Assembly (NCBI GenBank): GCA_964545075.1
Contig: CAZJFS010000100.1
Span: 1 to 15,666, forward strand
DNA from: DAOPXV01 sp035352535
GTDB taxonomy: Bacteria > Muiribacteriota > UBA9980
Direction of reading: 5' to 3'
Length of the DNA stretch: 15,666 nucleotides
The stretch's first letter is position 1. Each line of letters opens with the position of its first letter. Made by a program: the position numbers and the translations under genes. The notes below the pieces were generated by a model that saw only the letters and a program-made list of their open reading frames with translations, ran no database searches and was not told the DNA's origin. Shown in pieces: positions 12,438 through 15,666 of this stretch.

Positions 12438-15400
12438 ATGTTTTTATCAGAAGTAAGCATCAAGAGACCCGTTTTTATAACGATGGTCACGGCAGTGTTA
12501 GTGTTGTTCGGAGCTATCAGTTATAACAAGATCGGCGTCAATTTATTTCCCGACATAGAAATGCCGATGGCCACGATTGTTACCGTATTAAGAGGCGCCT
12601 CGCCGGAAACGATAGAAATGAAGGTCACCGACAAGATCGAGGAAGCCGTCAATACCATTAGCGGAGTTAAAAAGATCACGTCGTTTTCCCTCGAAAACGT
12701 GAGCCAGGTCGTAATAGAATTCGACCTCGATAAAAAAATAGACATAGTCGCTCAGGACGTGCGCGACAAGGTTTCCGGCATAAGATCGACTTTGCCTGAA
12801 GATATAGATGATCCGATAGTAGAAAAAATAGACGTTGGCGCCGCCGCTATCATGTCGGTCGTTTATTCATCCACGAAACCGATAGGCGCAACCACGAAGT
12901 ACGCCAAAGACGTAGTCAAGGAAAGGCTTCAGAAAGTTCCGGGCGTAGGTTCGGTAAAGATCATAGGCGGGCTTGAAAGGCAGATAAGGGTCTGGGTCTC
13001 GACCGAAAAAATGCTGCAGCACGGCGTTACTATCGATGACGTTAAACGGGCGCTGTCCCTGGAAAATGTCGAGATCCCCGGCGGCAAACTTGAAACGGGA
13101 AAACGCGACATAGTCGTCAAAGTAAAGGGCGAGATCGAAAAATTCGAAGATTTTAAAGACCTCTACATTGGTTATAAAAACGGCTACGCGGTAAAGCTCG
13201 GAGACGTCGCCAGGGTCGAGGACGGGCTGGAAGACCGCGTGAACAACGCTACGTTGAACGGCGTTGAAGCCGTCTCGCTGCAGATAAAAAAGCAGAGCGG
13301 AACGAACGTCGTAAGAGTAGCTGACGCCGTCAAGGCCGAGATCGAGAAGATGAAGGCAACGCTTGAACCCGGCGCGTCACTAAAAGTGGTCGCGGACTCA
13401 TCTAAATTCGTTAAACTATCGTTCGATGAAGTGCTGTTCCATTTGATCTTCGGCGGCGGCCTCGCCATAGTAATAGTTTTCATATTTTTAAGAAATGTAA
13501 GGACCACGCTTATATCCGCTGTCGCGCTCCCGACGTCGGTAGTTACGACGTTCACGCTCATGAAATATCTCAATTTCACGTTCAATAACCTTACGATGCT
13601 TGCGCTTTCCCTGTCGATAGGCATGCTCATAGACGACGCGATAGTCGTGCTTGAAAATATTTACCGCCACCAGGAAGAAGAAGGCAAGGAACCGATGGAA
13701 GCGGCCATGGAAGGAACCGATGAAATAGGTCTCGCGGTACTCGCGACGACGTTCGCCATCGTAGCGGTTTTCGTGCCGGTGGCTATCATGGAAGGCATAA
13801 TAGGAAGGTTCTTCTATGAATTCGGTATGACGGTAACGTTCGCGGTGCTCGTATCGCTCTTTGTTTCCTTCACGATGACTCCGATGCTCTGCTCGCGATA
13901 TATGAAATTAGTAAAAACTCACGGCGCGATGTATAATTTTATCGAGTCGGTCCTGAAATTCATCGAAAGAGCATATGTATCATTATTAAAATTAAGCCTG
14001 AAATTTCGAATAACCGTAGTTATATTAAGCATTGCCATGTTCGCGGGCAGCATGTACAGCGCAAGATTTTTAAAATCCGAGTTCTCGCCGCAGCAGGACA
14101 AGGACCAGTTCAACGTCGTCGTCGAAACGCCGACCGGATCTTCGATCGATTTTACCGCGAGCGCGGTGGCGACGATCGAAAACATACTCAAAAGCGATAA
14201 GCGTATCACATCGTTTTTTTCGACCATAGGCGCCGATTCGCAGGAAAAATCAAATTCAGCTTCGATATATTGCGAATTAATACCAAAAGCGAAAAGAATG
14301 GACGCGGGCCAATTCCAGATCATGGCCGAATGCCGCGAAAAATTCAAGGACATGAAAGATTTAATGATATCGGTTGAAGAAGCCGCCGATATAAGCATCG
14401 GTAGCGGAAGGCAGGCGCCGATGCAATTTGGTATCGCCGGGCCCGATTTCAGGCAGCTCGAGGAATATTCGAGACAGTTGACGGCGGAAATGAAAAAGGA
14501 CGGCGGTTTTGTAGACATCGACACCGATTACAAAGCCGGAAAACCCGAGGCGAGGGTTTATATTAACAGGGACGCCTCATCGCGTCTCTACGTTCCGATA
14601 GCGTCCCTGGCCACGGCTATAAAAACGCTGGTCGGCGGTGAAAAAGTGTCGAAATTCAAAGACGGCGGGAATCAATACGATATCAACCTCAGGGTTGAAC
14701 TCGATGAAAGAAAAGATCTCGAAAATATCGAAAATTACTATGTCCGGTCGCAGTCCGGCGCAATGGTCGATCTTAAAAATCTCGTGACCATATCCGAAGA
14801 AAGCGGTCCGTCAATGATAAGCCGCACGAACCGGCAGAGGCAGATCACGTTTTACTCGAGCTTAAATGGCATCTCATCCGGTGAAGGCGTTATAAAAGTA
14901 AGGGACTTCTTTAAAAAAATGAATGTTAAACCGGGTTATTCATTAGTTCTGGTAGGTAAGCTTGAAAAGATGCAGGAATCGTTTCAAACCATCTTTTTCG
15001 CGATGGGTCTTGCCGTCATATTGATGTACATGATCATCGCCTCGCAGTTTGAAAGTTTCATTCACCCCTTTACGATTATGATCTCGCTTCCGTTATCGAT
15101 GATCGGCGCGATCGGCGGACTTTTGATATTCAAAATGGAATTGAGCATAATCAGTTTGATAGGTATGATAATGCTGATGGGTCTTGTCGCTAAAAACGCA
15201 ATTCTTCTCGTCGATTATACGGCCACGCTCCGCGGCCGCGGATTAACGCTCTATGACGCGATAATCAAAGCCGGCCCTACAAGGCTCAGGCCGATACTTA
15301 TGACGACGGCCGCGATGGTATTTGGCATGCTTCCGATCGCGTTCGCGAAAGGCTCGGGTTCTGAAATGCAACGCCCCATGGCGATATGCGTTATAGGCGG

Positions 15401-15503
15401 ATTGATAACGTCGACGATATTGACGCTCGTCGTCGTCCCGGTGGTTTATTCGCTGGTCGAAGACGTTATGGGGTTCATTCATAAAAAAACGAAGCTTAAT
15501 TAA
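12438..15503 (+). CDS. RND multidrug efflux pump, HAE1/AcrB type
   Basis: A 1021-residue proton-driven inner-membrane transporter, close to the usual 1030-1050 residues. It opens with the typical 'S-I-K-R-P-V-F-I' before TM1 (about 12-31). Two large periplasmic loops (about 32-333 and 541-847) separate the TM2-6 block (from about 334), TM7 (about 524-540) and the TM8-12 block (from about 848). Proton-relay residues are present: D399 and D400 in 'G-M-L-I-D-D-A-I-V-V-L-E-N-I', and K919 in 'G-L-V-A-K-N-A-I-L-L-V-D-Y', equivalent to AcrB D407, D408 and K940. The start has a GAGGGG RBS (12424-12428). The gene is intact and probably cotranscribed with the adaptor, 161 bp upstream. Its GC content appears higher than that of mid-window genes, with frequent ATA isoleucine codons. 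Drug versus other substrate cannot be decided from sequence. Confidence 0.96.
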   Translation: MFLSEVSIKRPVFITMVTAVLVLFGAISYNKIGVNLFPDIEMPMATIVTVLRGASPETIEMKVTDKIEEAVNTISGVKKITSFSLENVSQVVIEFDLDKKIDIVAQDVRDKVSGIRSTLPEDIDDPIVEKIDVGAAAIMSVVYSSTKPIGATTKYAKDVVKERLQKVPGVGSVKIIGGLERQIRVWVSTEKMLQHGVTIDDVKRALSLENVEIPGGKLETGKRDIVVKVKGEIEKFEDFKDLYIGYKNGYAVKLGDVARVEDGLEDRVNNATLNGVEAVSLQIKKQSGTNVVRVADAVKAEIEKMKATLEPGASLKVVADSSKFVKLSFDEVLFHLIFGGGLAIVIVFIFLRNVRTTLISAVALPTSVVTTFTLMKYLNFTFNNLTMLALSLSIGMLIDDAIVVLENIYRHQEEEGKEPMEAAMEGTDEIGLAVLATTFAIVAVFVPVAIMEGIIGRFFYEFGMTVTFAVLVSLFVSFTMTPMLCSRYMKLVKTHGAMYNFIESVLKFIERAYVSLLKLSLKFRITVVILSIAMFAGSMYSARFLKSEFSPQQDKDQFNVVVETPTGSSIDFTASAVATIENILKSDKRITSFFSTIGADSQEKSNSASIYCELIPKAKRMDAGQFQIMAECREKFKDMKDLMISVEEAADISIGSGRQAPMQFGIAGPDFRQLEEYSRQLTAEMKKDGGFVDIDTDYKAGKPEARVYINRDASSRLYVPIASLATAIKTLVGGEKVSKFKDGGNQYDINLRVELDERKDLENIENYYVRSQSGAMVDLKNLVTISEESGPSMISRTNRQRQITFYSSLNGISSGEGVIKVRDFFKKMNVKPGYSLVLVGKLEKMQESFQTIFFAMGLAVILMYMIIASQFESFIHPFTIMISLPLSMIGAIGGLLIFKMELSIISLIGMIMLMGLVAKNAILLVDYTATLRGRGLTLYDAIIKAGPTRLRPILMTTAAMVFGMLPIAFAKGSGSEMQRPMAICVIGGLITSTILTLVVVPVVYSLVEDVMGFIHKKTKLN

Positions 15504-15588
15504 GGTAAGAGGCTGTTCCGTCATAGTCGCCCACGTCGGTTAACGATGTGATTTGAAAAAAATATATATGTTAAAAGGGAGTGCCGCT

Positions 15589-15666
15589 TTGAAAAAAGTA
15601 TATTCGGTCGTATTGATGTTCCTTTTATTGCTTATCTTTAATGGCGCCGCTAATTCTGAAACGAAG
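15589..15666 (+). CDS. Start of a secreted protein, probably the outer-membrane channel (TolC-type)
   Basis: Twenty-six codons open at TTG 15589 and run off the right edge. The RBS GGGAG (15577-15581) lies seven bases upstream. The peptide starts K-K-V-Y-S-V-V and continues with a Leu/Ile-rich core ending in N-G-A-A-N-S, a typical signal peptide with cleavage near A-A or N-S. It follows the pump gene by 85 bp with no terminator. By operon logic (adaptor, pump, then channel) it is most likely an outer-membrane efflux protein, but no mature sequence is visible, so this identity is inference. Confidence 0.65.
   Translation, partial: MKKVYSVVLMFLLLLIFNGAANSETK

Noticed and set aside
13919..14524. 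201-codon open frame on the minus strand inside the pump gene
   Set aside because: It is antisense to an intact, motif-rich RND gene, has low-complexity Ser/Ile content and no recognisable domain; the same applies to 13184-13630 and 15243-15524.

Overview
The window reads as a piece of a moderately AT-rich Gram-negative bacterial chromosome. The envelope genes (a tripartite RND pump, several signal peptides) indicate two membranes. The oxygen-sensitive redox proteins (a DUF362 tail, a flavoprotein with a Cys cluster, an aldo/keto reductase with two 4Fe-4S motifs) suggest an anaerobe. A secreted SUMF1-like protein and an anchored protein with a pseudopilin-like 'SVGPD..DDGG' tail are patterns I associate with Planctomycetes/Lentisphaerae or candidate-phylum genomes rather than Proteobacteria, but I cannot place the organism. 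I see no tRNA, rRNA, CRISPR array, insertion sequence or phage gene.

Left third (1-4328): the end of a DUF362 protein converges with a MerR-family regulator transcribed leftward. Divergent from the regulator, behind a gene-free control region of about 530 bp, lies a rightward redox cassette: YqhD/BDH-type iron alcohol dehydrogenase, NADPH/FMN-type flavoprotein with a CX2CX2CX6C cluster, and ferredoxin-tailed aldo/keto reductase. The control region has two near-identical promoters with the 19-bp spacer typical of MerR activation. Two more degenerate copies of the same operator lie at a regular step of about 120 bp. The regulator has a Cys at the position of the sensing Cys of AdhR/NmlR regulators, so I infer an aldehyde/electrophile-responsive detoxification regulon.

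Middle (4329-10397): a GNAT acetyltransferase and a truncated response-regulator receiver (probably a relic); a small four-helix membrane protein with a MotA-like start; a leftward two-gene unit under a perfect-consensus sigma70 promoter, encoding a secreted EreA/ChaN-like protein and a membrane-anchored protein of unknown function; then a rightward secreted SUMF1/FGE-like protein and a DUF1232 membrane protein.

Right third (10398-15666): a TetR repressor divergent from an RND efflux operon (adaptor, HAE1/AcrB-type pump, and the first 26 codons of a secreted third protein, probably the TolC-type channel). The exact 12-mer GAACAAGCGTTC occurs at the TetR start region and just downstream of the pump promoter, with near-copies between, giving a clear autoregulated repressor circuit. 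A perfect 16-bp inverted repeat separates adaptor and pump genes.

Most genes belong to known families. The less ordinary material is the regulatory DNA (MerR operator array, TetR operators, intercistronic hairpin) and the uncharacterised leftward unit at 5436-8790.
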